DNA of 36,194 nt, taken from the NCBI GenBank assembly GCA_020347665.1, contig CP070737.1:1357564-1393757 (forward strand), in the 5' to 3' direction. The notes below the pieces were generated by a model. It did not search any database. It was not told the origin of the DNA and saw only the letters and a list, made by a program, of their open reading frames with translations. Each line of letters begins with the position of its first letter. Position 1 is the stretch's first letter. Origin of the DNA: Nitrospiraceae bacterium (lineage in GTDB: Bacteria > Nitrospirota > Thermodesulfovibrionia > Thermodesulfovibrionales > UBA6898). Position numbers and translations under genes: made by a program. Shown here in pieces: positions 1-7,348 of this stretch.

Positions 1-222
1 ACCATCGGCGTACGTTACCATGAAGCAGGAAGGATGACAATGAAGAGGACGCACCATACCGTTGGGACAAAATATGGAAAGATTGCTGTAAAGAAATCAC
101 GATTCAAAGACATTTCAAAGAACATGCCTGAATATGAAGCGTGCAGAAAAATTGCGCGGGGAAAAGGTGTACCCCTCTCTGAAGTTATGGAAGCGGCTCA
201 AAAAAAGCTGAGAAAGAAATGA
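1..222 (+). CDS. larC: LarC, nickel-pincer cofactor nickel insertase, C-terminal end (partial)
   Basis: The reading frame is open from base 1 (T-I-G-V-R-Y-H-E) to a TGA at 220-222, so only the last 73 residues are present. This tail matches what I know of LarC C-termini: a T-x-G-x-R-Y start, a T-V-G-T-K-Y-G-K-I strand, then P-E-Y-E-A-C-R-K-I-A and G-V-P-L-S-E-V. LarC inserts nickel into the dithiolated pyridinium mononucleotide to finish the cofactor of lactate racemase-type enzymes. An ATG at 34 could be mistaken for the start, but the upstream frame continues the family sequence, so it is internal. Identification rests on family memory of a short tail, so it is likely rather than certain. 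Confidence 0.8.
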   Translation, partial: TIGVRYHEAGRMTMKRTHHTVGTKYGKIAVKKSRFKDISKNMPEYEACRKIARGKGVPLSEVMEAAQKKLRKK

Positions 223-238
223 ATGGGACTCTATATCT

Positions 239-276
239 GCGTAAGGACCGCCCTGTATCATGAGCGATCCTTACGC
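239..276. terminator. Hairpin between convergent larC and htrA
   Basis: GCGTAAGGA (239-247) pairs perfectly with TCCTTACGC (268-276). After one mismatch, CGC (249-251) pairs with GCG (264-266). It lies between two convergent stop codons, as expected for a bidirectional terminator, though neither side has a strong T-run. Confidence 0.55.
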
Positions 277-288
277 GTTCGTGTTCTC

Positions 289-1752
289 TTATCTGTCTGA
301 AATGGTTATGAACACGGACGACCCCTTCCTGAATACCAGCAGGAGTACGTCATCGTCTTTCTGCAGTTCAGAAACAATGTCAAGATAATCCTTAACGCTG
401 GTGATCTTTTTTCGGTTAATTTCCTGAATCACATCGCCGGGTACCACAATCCCTGCCGCAGGGCTTTCACGGTCAATGCTTTTTATGATAACACCCTGTA
501 CCCGCTCTGGAATGTTCAGTTTGTCGGCAATCTCGGGGTTCATGTCCTGAACAATGACTCCTTTCAGGACATTCTCATAGATATCCGCTTTAACCTGCTG
601 CAAATCCGCAGGCAATTCGCCGATAGTTACTGTTATCGGTACCCTTTCTTTGTCTCTGAGGATCATAAGTGTATGTTTTTCTCCGGGGGTTGTGCTTGCG
701 ACCATATTTCGCAGGATAAAGGGTTCGTCAGTCTTTTTATCATCAAAGGTCAGTATCACATCGCCGCGTTTCAGGCCGGCTTTTTCAGCAGGGCTGTTTT
801 CAACAACATCACTGACCAGGGTGCCCTTCATTTCATCCAGATTAAACTGTCCGGCAAGCTCGGGAGTAAGTTTTTGGATTGAAACGCCGAGCCAGCCACG
901 GATAACTCTGCCGGTTTTGATAAGACTGTCCATCACTGTTTTTACCATGTTACTGGGTATGGCGAAGCCTATTCCCTGATAGCCACCGCTCGTACTGAAA
1001 ATTGCCGTATTTATACCGACCAGCTTTCCCCGGGCATTTACGAGTGCACCGCCGGAATTTCCCGGGTTAATTGCAGCATCTGTCTGGATGAAATCCTCGT
1101 AGTCGGCTATACCAACATTTGCCCGGCCGAGTGCACTGACAATACCCATGGTTACGGTCTGGTTGAGCCCGTATGGATTGCCGACCGCAAGAACTACTTC
1201 GCCTACCTGCAGGGTGTCAGAATCACCCCACGGCAGGGTTGGAAGGCCTTCTGTATCGATCTTTATAATGGATATTTCTGTTTTTGGGTCTGAACCGATA
1301 ACGGTTCCCTGAAACTCCCGTTTGTCCCACAGCAATACCGTTATTTCGTCGGCTTCTTTTATCACGTGATAATTGGTAATAATGTATCCGTCTGAAGAGA
1401 CAATCACGCCTGATCCCATACCCGTTGACTTCCGTTCCCGCGGATGCTGAGGTCCGAATCTGTCACCAAAAAATCGTCTGAAAAAGGGATCATTAAAAAA
1501 CGGGTCCCCGGATCCCATTTTTACGGTCCGGGACGTTGAAATATTGACTATTGCAGGCTTGACAGCAGACGTTATTTCAGCCATTGCCTTTCCGGTCTGC
1601 GTCAGGAAATCAGCAGATTCTTCTGAAATCTGTATGTTCTGAGCGTCTGAATGGGCGGTGTAATCAATCTGGGACGATATAACCATCCCCACGATTAAGC
1701 CGGTTGCAATGAGCAGCAGCGAGCTGATCCATCTTTTTCCCTGTGATAACAT
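289..1752 (-). CDS. htrA: HtrA/Do-family periplasmic serine protease
   Basis: Encodes 487 residues from an ATG at 1752, chosen because GGAGGAGG lies about 7 nt upstream; a longer frame to 1779 would bury that ribosome site. The N-terminus is a hydrophobic signal anchor (about residues 9-25), followed by a trypsin-like domain and two PDZ domains. Catalytic His is in T-N-Y-H-V (about 129) and Ser in G-N-S-G-G (about 233). Residue 159, aligned with the DegP catalytic Asp, is Glu (K-T-E-I-S). Family role: degradation and chaperoning of misfolded envelope proteins. A LA-loop-like stretch rich in Phe/Asp (about 82-105) matches Do proteins. It lies downstream, on the same strand, of a broken sigma-54 activator gene. 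Confidence 0.95.
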   Translation of the reverse strand: MLSQGKRWISSLLLIATGLIVGMVISSQIDYTAHSDAQNIQISEESADFLTQTGKAMAEITSAVKPAIVNISTSRTVKMGSGDPFFNDPFFRRFFGDRFGPQHPRERKSTGMGSGVIVSSDGYIITNYHVIKEADEITVLLWDKREFQGTVIGSDPKTEISIIKIDTEGLPTLPWGDSDTLQVGEVVLAVGNPYGLNQTVTMGIVSALGRANVGIADYEDFIQTDAAINPGNSGGALVNARGKLVGINTAIFSTSGGYQGIGFAIPSNMVKTVMDSLIKTGRVIRGWLGVSIQKLTPELAGQFNLDEMKGTLVSDVVENSPAEKAGLKRGDVILTFDDKKTDEPFILRNMVASTTPGEKHTLMILRDKERVPITVTIGELPADLQQVKADIYENVLKGVIVQDMNPEIADKLNIPERVQGVIIKSIDRESPAAGIVVPGDVIQEINRKKITSVKDYLDIVSELQKDDDVLLLVFRKGSSVFITISDR

Positions 1753-1800
1753 TTTTTCCTCCTCCAAAAGAAATTTCATATATTTCGTTACGATGCAGTC

Positions 1801-1828
1801 ATAGTATTAAACACCCTGTCCCAATCAA
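1801..1828 (-). promoter_or_regulatory. Candidate htrA promoter
   Basis: On the minus strand TTGATT (1823-1828), a 16-nt spacer and TACTAT (1801-1806) resemble a sigma-70 promoter. The predicted start near 1794 would leave a leader of about 42 nt before the ATG. A moderate match found by eye. Confidence 0.4.
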
Positions 1829-1893
1829 TGGTTTCATGAAGCACTGCAGAAACAGCGCTCATGTTCTATTGTAAGATTTGTTCGGAGAAAATG

Positions 1894-2412
1894 CTACTGA
1901 GACACTATATTGAGATTTGTCATCTTTGTCCTGAGTTTTTTGCGGGAAATCCCGAGAAGCTGAGCTGCCCGGGACTGGTTCCATCAGCTTTTATCAAGGG
2001 CTTTCAGTATAATACGTTTTTCTGTTTGTATGAGGTTAAATTCCTCATCATGCGGAGCAGTATCGTCAGCAAGAATTCTGAACTTACGGGGCAAAAAGTC
2101 TGTTGTGACAGAATCATACGGGCACAAAATGACGGCGCGTTCAATGGTATTTTCAAGCTCTCGCACATTTCCGGGCCATTCATAATTCAGCATGACCTCA
2201 CTGACGTTTTCGTCGAATCCCCTGATATCCTTTTTGTTCTTTTTGCTGAATTTAGCAAGAAACTCGTTTGCCAATAATAGTATATCTTCCTTTCGCTCAC
2301 GTAAGGGTGGGACATGTATCGTAATTACGTTCAATCTGTAATAGAGGTCAGCCCTGAATTCTCCTTTTTCCACGGCTTCTTCGATATTTCTGTTCGTTGC
2401 AGCGAGCACACG
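1894..2412 (-). pseudogene. NtrC-family sigma-54 activator, 3' remnant with in-frame stop
   Basis: The frame starts abruptly at about 2412 with A-R-V-L-A-A-T-N-R. It keeps the C-terminal AAA+ part: F-R-A-D-L-Y-Y-R-L (arginine-finger region), R-E-R-K-E-D-I, and the sensor II motif W-P-G-N-V-R-E-L-E-N. The receiver, Walker A and GAFTGA parts are absent. At 1984-1986 a TGA interrupts the frame; translation past it gives the Fis-type helix-turn-helix W-N-Q-S-R-A-A-Q-L-L-G-I-S-R and a natural TAG at 1894-1896. The family usually has Gly at the stop position (GGA to TGA is one change). The gene is therefore broken both at its 5' side and near its end. It lies just upstream of htrA on the same strand. 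Confidence 0.85.
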
Positions 2413-2652
2413 CGCACCGTAGTATACTGCCAGACCGGGACCCGTTCAGCCATGACCTATTTCGAGCTGAGGCTGATGGGATTCAAAGATGCAGCAAACT
2501 GGGACGAATCATGGAGTGTTTATGCCTCTCATCCCGAACTCTATCCTGTTGAAAATGAAGAATGGTTCGATTTCAACAAGATCAGAAAACTGAAGAAGAA
2601 GGTCAAAAAAATTGAGAAAAAGCTTGCTGAAGCTGAAGAAAAGGCAAAATAA
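2411..2652 (+). pseudogene. Rhodanese (sulfurtransferase) C-terminal remnant
   Basis: The plus-strand frame from about 2411 reads R-T-V-V-Y-C-Q-T-G-T-R-S-A, the active-site Cys loop of rhodaneses. It continues through Y-F-E-L-R-L-M-G-F and N-W-D-E-S-W, then ends in a Lys/Glu-rich coiled coil with TAA at 2650-2652. The upstream two thirds of the domain are missing: sequence before about 2410 is the NtrC remnant on the other strand. An ATG at 2314 opens the frame formally, but its first 30 residues are antisense to NtrC and do not resemble rhodanese. Rhodaneses transfer sulfane sulfur from thiosulfate or polysulfide. The following gene is a sulfate-exporter homologue, a sensible sulfur-metabolism context for the intact parent gene. 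Confidence 0.75.
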
Positions 2653-2666
2653 AAACGTGACAAAGG

Positions 2667-2740
2667 GTGATGAGCCGGTTTTTCATATGTATACTGCCGG
2701 CTTATCACTTTTCTATTTTTGGGAATTACCGGCTTTTTTT
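2667..2740 (+). terminator. Terminator region after the rhodanese remnant
   Basis: GTGATGAGCCGG (2667-2678) pairs with CCGGCTTATCAC (2697-2708) over 12 positions with one G-U pair, followed by a T-rich run. A second CCGGC directly before TTTTTTT (about 2728-2740) can pair with either upstream GCCGG, giving an alternative intrinsic terminator. The rest of the gap to 2961 shows nothing I recognise except a good ribosome site (GGGAGG) before 2962. Confidence 0.55.
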
Positions 2741-2961
2741 ATCTGGATTCAAGAACAGACAACAAGGGGCGCGCATATTAGAAATATGTTGCATTCGATG
2801 TGTTAAACGGGTATTATGCTCCGTAAGGGAGAGAGGTCCCTGGGAAGGGGGGGATAATATCAGTCTGGGAATCTGCACATTACCATACTTTTTTAAATGC
2901 ATTTTTAAAGGCTCAGCATCAACAAAAAGCAGTATTAATCTCCGAAAAGGGAGGTAACGAG

Positions 2962-4740
2962 ATGGATGAAGAAAAAATGGTTAAAAAAGAAGATCAAGAA
3001 GTTGTTCGAGACGTTGGAAAGTGGGAGTGGTCGGAACTAATTAAGAAGGAGGATTGGTGGGCCATCTGGCTTGGATTTATCATTCTTATTGCAGGGATGG
3101 TCATTTACTTTCCTCATTCCGGTGAGATGAAGGCTAAGATAGAAAAGGCCAACGTAGAGTGGGGTGAGGCTGCGAAGCGTACTGACGCGTTCAAGACGAT
3201 TGCCTGGTACAAGCTCTCGGACGCGAAAAAGAAGGCCGAGGCGAGAAAGATCAAGACCGGGAAATGGCTATCAAAATTTACGAAAAAACCTCATAAATGG
3301 TCCGGCAATCCTTTAGGAGCCTTTGTCATGGGCAAGGAAGGGGCTGAAGCCAAGAACCAGAAGGGACTCGAAAAATACGAAAAAGCAAAGGCAGCGGAGA
3401 AAGAGGCCTTTGCTGCGGCCCAGGAGGCCGAGAGTCGAGCGGAGACAGCCGGTTTCAAGGATGAAAGCCTCAACGCAGAGGCAAAGTCCTCGATAGCCAA
3501 ATGGCGGGATACTCACCTCAAGGCGAGCAAAGCAAAGGGAAAGACCAAGAACAAGCCCTACAACCAGATAGGTTACCTTATAGGCCTTGGTGTTTTCTTC
3601 GCGATCTTCTTCGGCATAGGAACCGCGGCAATGGGCCGCCCGGTAGGCCAGTTCCTGGTGGCATTTATATTTGTCTACCTGATTACAGTACTGGCCTTTA
3701 CTGCGAGTTCTCAGGCGACGATGAAGCAGTACGGCATAGGTTATGCCGCATGGGCTATTATCTTTGGAATGCTGATAAGCAATACCGTCGGAACGCCGAA
3801 ATGGGCCATGCCAGCGGTGCAGACGGAATACTATATTAAGACCGGTCTTGTGCTTCTGGGAGCAAAGATATTATTTGAGAAGATAATCGTTATCGGCACT
3901 GCGGGAATCTTTGTAGCCTGGGTGGTTACCCCTACTGTCTGGCTCATAACATACTGGTTCGGACAAAAGATTATTAAGATGCCTTCGAAGCGACTGAATG
4001 CGACCATCTGCTCGGATATGTCTGTCTGCGGTGTGTCAGCCGCCATAGCAACCGCAGCCGCCTGCAAGGCAAAAAAAGAGGAGTTGACTCTCGCAGTCGG
4101 GCTCTCGCTTGTCTTCACATCTATCATGATGATTGTAATGCCGATCATTATAAAGGCAACTTTCCCTGTTGACAAGCAGCTTGTTCTTGGCGGCGCCTGG
4201 ATGGGCGGGACCATTGACGCAACAGGTGCGGTGGCTGCTGCCGGGGCATTCTTGGGGGAAAAGGCCCTGTATGTGGCTGCTACAATCAAGATGATCCAGA
4301 ACGTGCTCATCGGAGTGATCGCATTCTTCGTGGCCCTGTACTTTACGACGAGGGTCGAGGCTGCGGAGACCGGACAAAAAGTCGGTCTGATGGAGATATG
4401 GTACCGCTTTCCGAAGTTTGTTCTCGGATTTATCGTGGCCTCAATCGTGTTCTCGCTCTTGTATACTTCGTATAATGCAGAAATGAGTGGACTCGGCAGG
4501 GCCATGATCGACAGGGGCACCATCAAGGGAATGAGCGACCTGTTCAGGGGCTGGTTCTTTGCGCTGTCGTTTGTAAGCATAGGTCTTGCCACTAATTTCC
4601 GCGAGCTAAGCGAACATTTCAGAGGCGGAAAACCGCTTATACTTTATGTTACCGGGCAGTCATTCAATCTGATCCTGACGCTCACGGTGGCATACATTAT
4701 GTTCTACATTATATTCCCTGGGCTTACGGCGACCATATAA
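2962..4740 (+). CDS. YeiH-family putative sulfate exporter with N-terminal soluble extension
   Basis: 592 residues; start ATG follows GGGAGGT at 7 nt. The C-terminal two thirds (from about residue 200) is a polytopic membrane core of the YeiH/UPF0324 type, with features such as S-D-M-S-V-C-G-V-S-A-A-I and G-G-A-W-M-G-G-T-I-D-A-T-G-A-V. Before it lies one membrane helix (about 32-50, W-W-A-I-W-L-G-F-I). A strongly charged Ala/Lys/Glu-rich segment follows (about 55-190), probably helical and coiled coil. Typical YeiH proteins are near 350 residues, so this is a long variant. The family is annotated as putative sulfate exporter; the substrate is not proven by sequence. The next gene starts 12 nt later and encodes a small membrane protein, a likely partner. 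Confidence 0.85.
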   Translation: MDEEKMVKKEDQEVVRDVGKWEWSELIKKEDWWAIWLGFIILIAGMVIYFPHSGEMKAKIEKANVEWGEAAKRTDAFKTIAWYKLSDAKKKAEARKIKTGKWLSKFTKKPHKWSGNPLGAFVMGKEGAEAKNQKGLEKYEKAKAAEKEAFAAAQEAESRAETAGFKDESLNAEAKSSIAKWRDTHLKASKAKGKTKNKPYNQIGYLIGLGVFFAIFFGIGTAAMGRPVGQFLVAFIFVYLITVLAFTASSQATMKQYGIGYAAWAIIFGMLISNTVGTPKWAMPAVQTEYYIKTGLVLLGAKILFEKIIVIGTAGIFVAWVVTPTVWLITYWFGQKIIKMPSKRLNATICSDMSVCGVSAAIATAAACKAKKEELTLAVGLSLVFTSIMMIVMPIIIKATFPVDKQLVLGGAWMGGTIDATGAVAAAGAFLGEKALYVAATIKMIQNVLIGVIAFFVALYFTTRVEAAETGQKVGLMEIWYRFPKFVLGFIVASIVFSLLYTSYNAEMSGLGRAMIDRGTIKGMSDLFRGWFFALSFVSIGLATNFRELSEHFRGGKPLILYVTGQSFNLILTLTVAYIMFYIIFPGLTATI

Positions 4741-4752
4741 GGAGAGAGAGTC

Positions 4753-5124
4753 ATGTCACGTGACAGAACCAGCAGGGATATTGAAATACCAGGCAAAGAA
4801 CCGCGTTCACGGGTACGCGCATGGGGACTCCTGATCTTTTTTTCGATGCTTATTGTGGCCTTTGGTTCGGTAATCGGTCCCTGGATTCAGAATAAAATCC
4901 CTACAATGCAACAGATCGTACAGATCATCGAGGAAAGGGACATAGACTCAGCGGCGTATTTTTATACCGAGATAGAGGCATCTGATGACGGTGAGCAATA
5001 CATTCGCGAATCGATCAGGTTTTCGGGTCATAAGGACGCAAAGTTGAACTTCACGTTTCTGTCTGTAGTCGTGCTCTCCATAATAATCCTGCTGCTGGGG
5101 TATCGATTTCTTCCGAATGATTAA
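4753..5124 (+). CDS. Small two-helix membrane protein, partner of the YeiH-type transporter
   Basis: 123 residues; GGAGAGAG precedes the ATG and the gene is 12 nt behind the transporter, so both are probably one transcript. The N-terminus is basic and hydrophilic. Membrane helices are predicted at about 25-45 (W-G-L-L-I-F-F-S-M-L-I) and 101-119 (S-V-V-V-L-S-I-I-I-L-L-L). The acidic segment between them contains A-A-Y-F-Y-T-E-I-E-A-S. I recognise no family. A decayed copy of its middle part lies directly downstream (5202-5345), so the gene was once duplicated. Function unknown; accessory subunit of the transporter is an inference from spacing. Confidence 0.75.
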   Translation: MSRDRTSRDIEIPGKEPRSRVRAWGLLIFFSMLIVAFGSVIGPWIQNKIPTMQQIVQIIEERDIDSAAYFYTEIEASDDGEQYIRESIRFSGHKDAKLNFTFLSVVVLSIIILLLGYRFLPND

Positions 5125-5125
5125 T

Positions 5126-5173
5126 GCGTAAGCAAGGGCAGGAGATCATCATATCTCCTGCCCTTGCTTACGC
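5126..5173. terminator. Perfect 21-bp hairpin after the transporter operon
   Basis: The 21-nt arm 5126-5146 (starting GCGTAAGCAAGG) is exactly complementary to 5153-5173, with a 6-nt CATCAT loop. It begins one base after the TAA of the preceding gene. No T-run follows, so it is a rho-independent terminator of unusual form or an mRNA-stabilising hairpin. Confidence 0.7.
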
Positions 5174-5201
5174 CCTCATTTCCAAATTGACTTTTTGTTA
5201 A

Positions 5202-5345
5202 CACATCCAGGATGCCACTGATGAGGTGGCAACAGCTGGGTAATTACCCAGTGTCCGTGCATTATTTTACACTGAGGTTGAAGAGGCGAGTGAGGCTGAA
5301 TTGAATATGAGGACTACGATGGAATATCTTCCTGCTGGGCAGTGA
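5202..5345 (+). pseudogene. Decayed copy of the 4753-5124 small membrane protein
   Basis: Frame 5256-5345 reads R-A-L-F-Y-T-E-V-E-E-A-S-E-A-E-L-N-M-R and stops. This parallels S-A-A-Y-F-Y-T-E-I-E-A-S-D-D-G-E-Q-Y-I-R in the intact neighbour. Upstream the same frame has a TAA at 5241-5243, and a one-base shift would restore G-N-Y-P, so the copy is broken by a stop or frameshift. No start codon with a ribosome site and no second membrane helix remain. It is best read as the remnant of a tandem duplication. The rest of 5174-5370 shows nothing else. Confidence 0.6.
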
Positions 5346-5370
5346 AGAATATGGTGAGAACCGTCGTGCC

Positions 5371-6264
5371 TTAAAATATGTTCAGGTTTTTATGCAGCTG
5401 TACAATAAAGGATGGGTTTACCAGTGACTCCTTATTGTATCTGAGCGGGAGCTTATCTTCAATGCTGACCACCCGGCCGCCTGCCTGCTCCACGATAACC
5501 TGTCCGGCTGCTGTATCCCACTCCATTGTCGGGCCGAATCGCGGGTAGAGGTCTGCCCGGCCTTCAGCAACAAGACAGAATTTCAAAGAACTCCCTGCAG
5601 ATATCCGTTCAAACTCTCCGTATTTTATTCTGAATGCATTGAGAAATATTTCGGTCTCTTGTGATGCATGCGAACGACTACCGATAACCGTGAATTTCTT
5701 AGCGGTCACGTTGACATCCTTATCTAACGGCAGTCGGGATGAACAGGACAGGATGTCTTCAGGAGTCAGTAGTTTTTCCTGATCCACTGAACGATTGCGT
5801 AACCTGCTGATGATCTTTTTATCATTGAATTTATACGATCCAGCTCCCTGAGCACCAAAATAATATATTTCTTTTGCCGGGATATAAATGATCCCGAAGA
5901 CTGGCCTGTTTCTGCATACGAGAGCGATATTGACGGTAAATTCATCATTCCGTTTTATAAATTCTTTTGTGCCGTCAAGAGGATCAACCAGCCAGAAATA
6001 TTCCCATGCCGTCCGTTTGTTAAATAGGACGTCTTTTCCCTCCTCGCTTATAATGGGGATGGTTTTGTCAGAGATGGCTTTCAGGTGATCACAGATAATC
6101 CTGTGCGAACGTTTGTCAGCGAGCGTCAGGGGTGATCTGTCATCTTTCTCTTCCACAGCAAAATCGGTTTGGTATATTTCCATGATGGCATCCCCTGCTT
6201 TTTGCGATGCACTCAGGAGATGAGGGAGGAAGCTGATACTATGGTTATAATTAATAGCCGGCAT
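5371..6264 (-). CDS. cysQ: CysQ-type 3'(2'),5'-bisphosphate nucleotidase (inositol monophosphatase family)
   Basis: About 297 residues from an ATG at 6264; a TTG at 6288 in the same frame is possible, and neither has a clear ribosome site. Metal-binding motifs of the FIG superfamily are intact: E-E-G (about 74-76), D-P-L-D-G-T (about 94-99) and a C-terminal E-W-D-T-A-A-G-Q. CysQ hydrolyses PAP to AMP, removing the inhibitory by-product of sulfate activation or sulfonation; inositol monophosphatase is the alternative. The flanking K-E-F-I-K-R after D-G-T is typical of CysQ. A TATACT box lies close before the TTG (6294-6299), so the leader would be very short. The gene is followed by convergent sulfur-related DNA and preceded by a LysR regulator on the same strand. 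Confidence 0.85.
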   Translation of the reverse strand: MPAINYNHSISFLPHLLSASQKAGDAIMEIYQTDFAVEEKDDRSPLTLADKRSHRIICDHLKAISDKTIPIISEEGKDVLFNKRTAWEYFWLVDPLDGTKEFIKRNDEFTVNIALVCRNRPVFGIIYIPAKEIYYFGAQGAGSYKFNDKKIISRLRNRSVDQEKLLTPEDILSCSSRLPLDKDVNVTAKKFTVIGSRSHASQETEIFLNAFRIKYGEFERISAGSSLKFCLVAEGRADLYPRFGPTMEWDTAAGQVIVEQAGGRVVSIEDKLPLRYNKESLVNPSFIVQLHKNLNIF

Positions 6265-6384
6265 TACATCGTAGCATTCATAATGCAAAACCTAGTATAA
6301 CACGAAGGAGATCCGGTAGACATGCAGGTCCGTTTATACGGTGCAGTGAAGGTATTCAGGAGTCTTTTCAGCAGTACGGTCGTG

Positions 6385-7293
6385 TCAGTGGAACATTTTT
6401 GAAAAAGGATATGCTTTTAAATAGCTGAGAAATTCCTCTGCAGCGTGCGATGAAACTGTATTTTTATTCATGATAAGAGAAAAATTTCTCATTATTCTTT
6501 CTTCCTTTATTCGCAACATATGAAGAGTGCCGTGCTTTATTTCTTTTCGTGCTGCCCATCGAGAGACAATGGAAACGCCCAGTCCGTTTTCTACTGCCTC
6601 CTTAATAGCTACGGTACTGCCGAGAACTATTGATATTTTCATGTCCTGGGTAGTAATTCCATGTTTGGCAAAGAATTTTTCTATGATCTGCCGTGTACCT
6701 GATCCGCCTTCCCTGAAAATAAACGGTTCTTTGGAGAGTTCACCTATGGAAATTTCTTTCTTCTTGCCCCACGGATGATGGGACGGCACGATGAGCATGA
6801 GTTCATCAACAAGAAGTTTTTCCACGGACATCTTCTGCCTGGCAACCTCGCCCTCAACCAGACCAAGGTCTATATTCCCTGAATTCAGCAGCTCAACAAC
6901 CCTCTTCGTATTGCCAACGAGCAGGTGTACTTTAATTTTTGGACGGGGTTTTTTGAAATCGGTTACTACAACGGGAAGCAGGTGATTGCCAATGGTCGTG
7001 CTTGCGCCAATACTGATGCTTCCCTTGACCAGTCCCGTGAGATCTCCGATATTCTTCTCAGCAGTAGCATAGAGAGACAGGATTTCCTTTGCGTACCTGT
7101 ATAAGACCTCACCGGCAGGGGTTAGGGTCACCGTGCTGCTGGACCTGTCAAAGAGCTTTGTTTCATAAATCTCTTCCAAGGCCTGTATCTGAAGACTGAC
7201 TGCAGGCTGCGTTAAATGGATGATTTCAGACGTCTTTGAAAAACTTTTGGTCTCTGCGACAGTGCAAAAAACTCTTAATTTATGATCGTCCAT
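6385..7293 (-). CDS. LysR-family transcriptional regulator
   Basis: 302 residues; AAAGGA lies before the ATG. Residues 1-60 form the winged helix-turn-helix (F-S-K-T-S-E-I-I-H-L-T-Q-P-A-V-S). The remainder is a type 2 periplasmic-binding-like effector domain with the usual G-S-I-S-I-G-A-S-T-T-I-G start. The overall pattern resembles CysL/CbbR-like and selenium-metabolism-associated LysR proteins. Because this genome makes selenocysteine (see selD), the latter is attractive but unproven. It lies 96 nt upstream of cysQ and 55 nt downstream of rnpB, all on the minus strand, and could regulate cysQ or the divergent sulfur genes. Confidence 0.88.
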   Translation of the reverse strand: MDDHKLRVFCTVAETKSFSKTSEIIHLTQPAVSLQIQALEEIYETKLFDRSSSTVTLTPAGEVLYRYAKEILSLYATAEKNIGDLTGLVKGSISIGASTTIGNHLLPVVVTDFKKPRPKIKVHLLVGNTKRVVELLNSGNIDLGLVEGEVARQKMSVEKLLVDELMLIVPSHHPWGKKKEISIGELSKEPFIFREGGSGTRQIIEKFFAKHGITTQDMKISIVLGSTVAIKEAVENGLGVSIVSRWAARKEIKHGTLHMLRIKEERIMRNFSLIMNKNTVSSHAAEEFLSYLKAYPFSKMFH

Positions 7294-7348
7294 GGAATTC
7301 CTTTGCTCTCCCTCTATGCATGAGACACAAGAAAAAAATCATTTATCT

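Noticed and set aside
1984-1986. Selenocysteine at the NtrC TGA
   Set aside because: The family has Gly or another non-redox residue there and no SECIS-like hairpin stands out; the gene is already truncated at its other end.
3831-4592. 253-codon minus-strand frame
   Set aside because: Lies wholly opposite the membrane core of the YeiH-type transporter; composition is the mirror of hydrophobic codons and it has no ribosome site.
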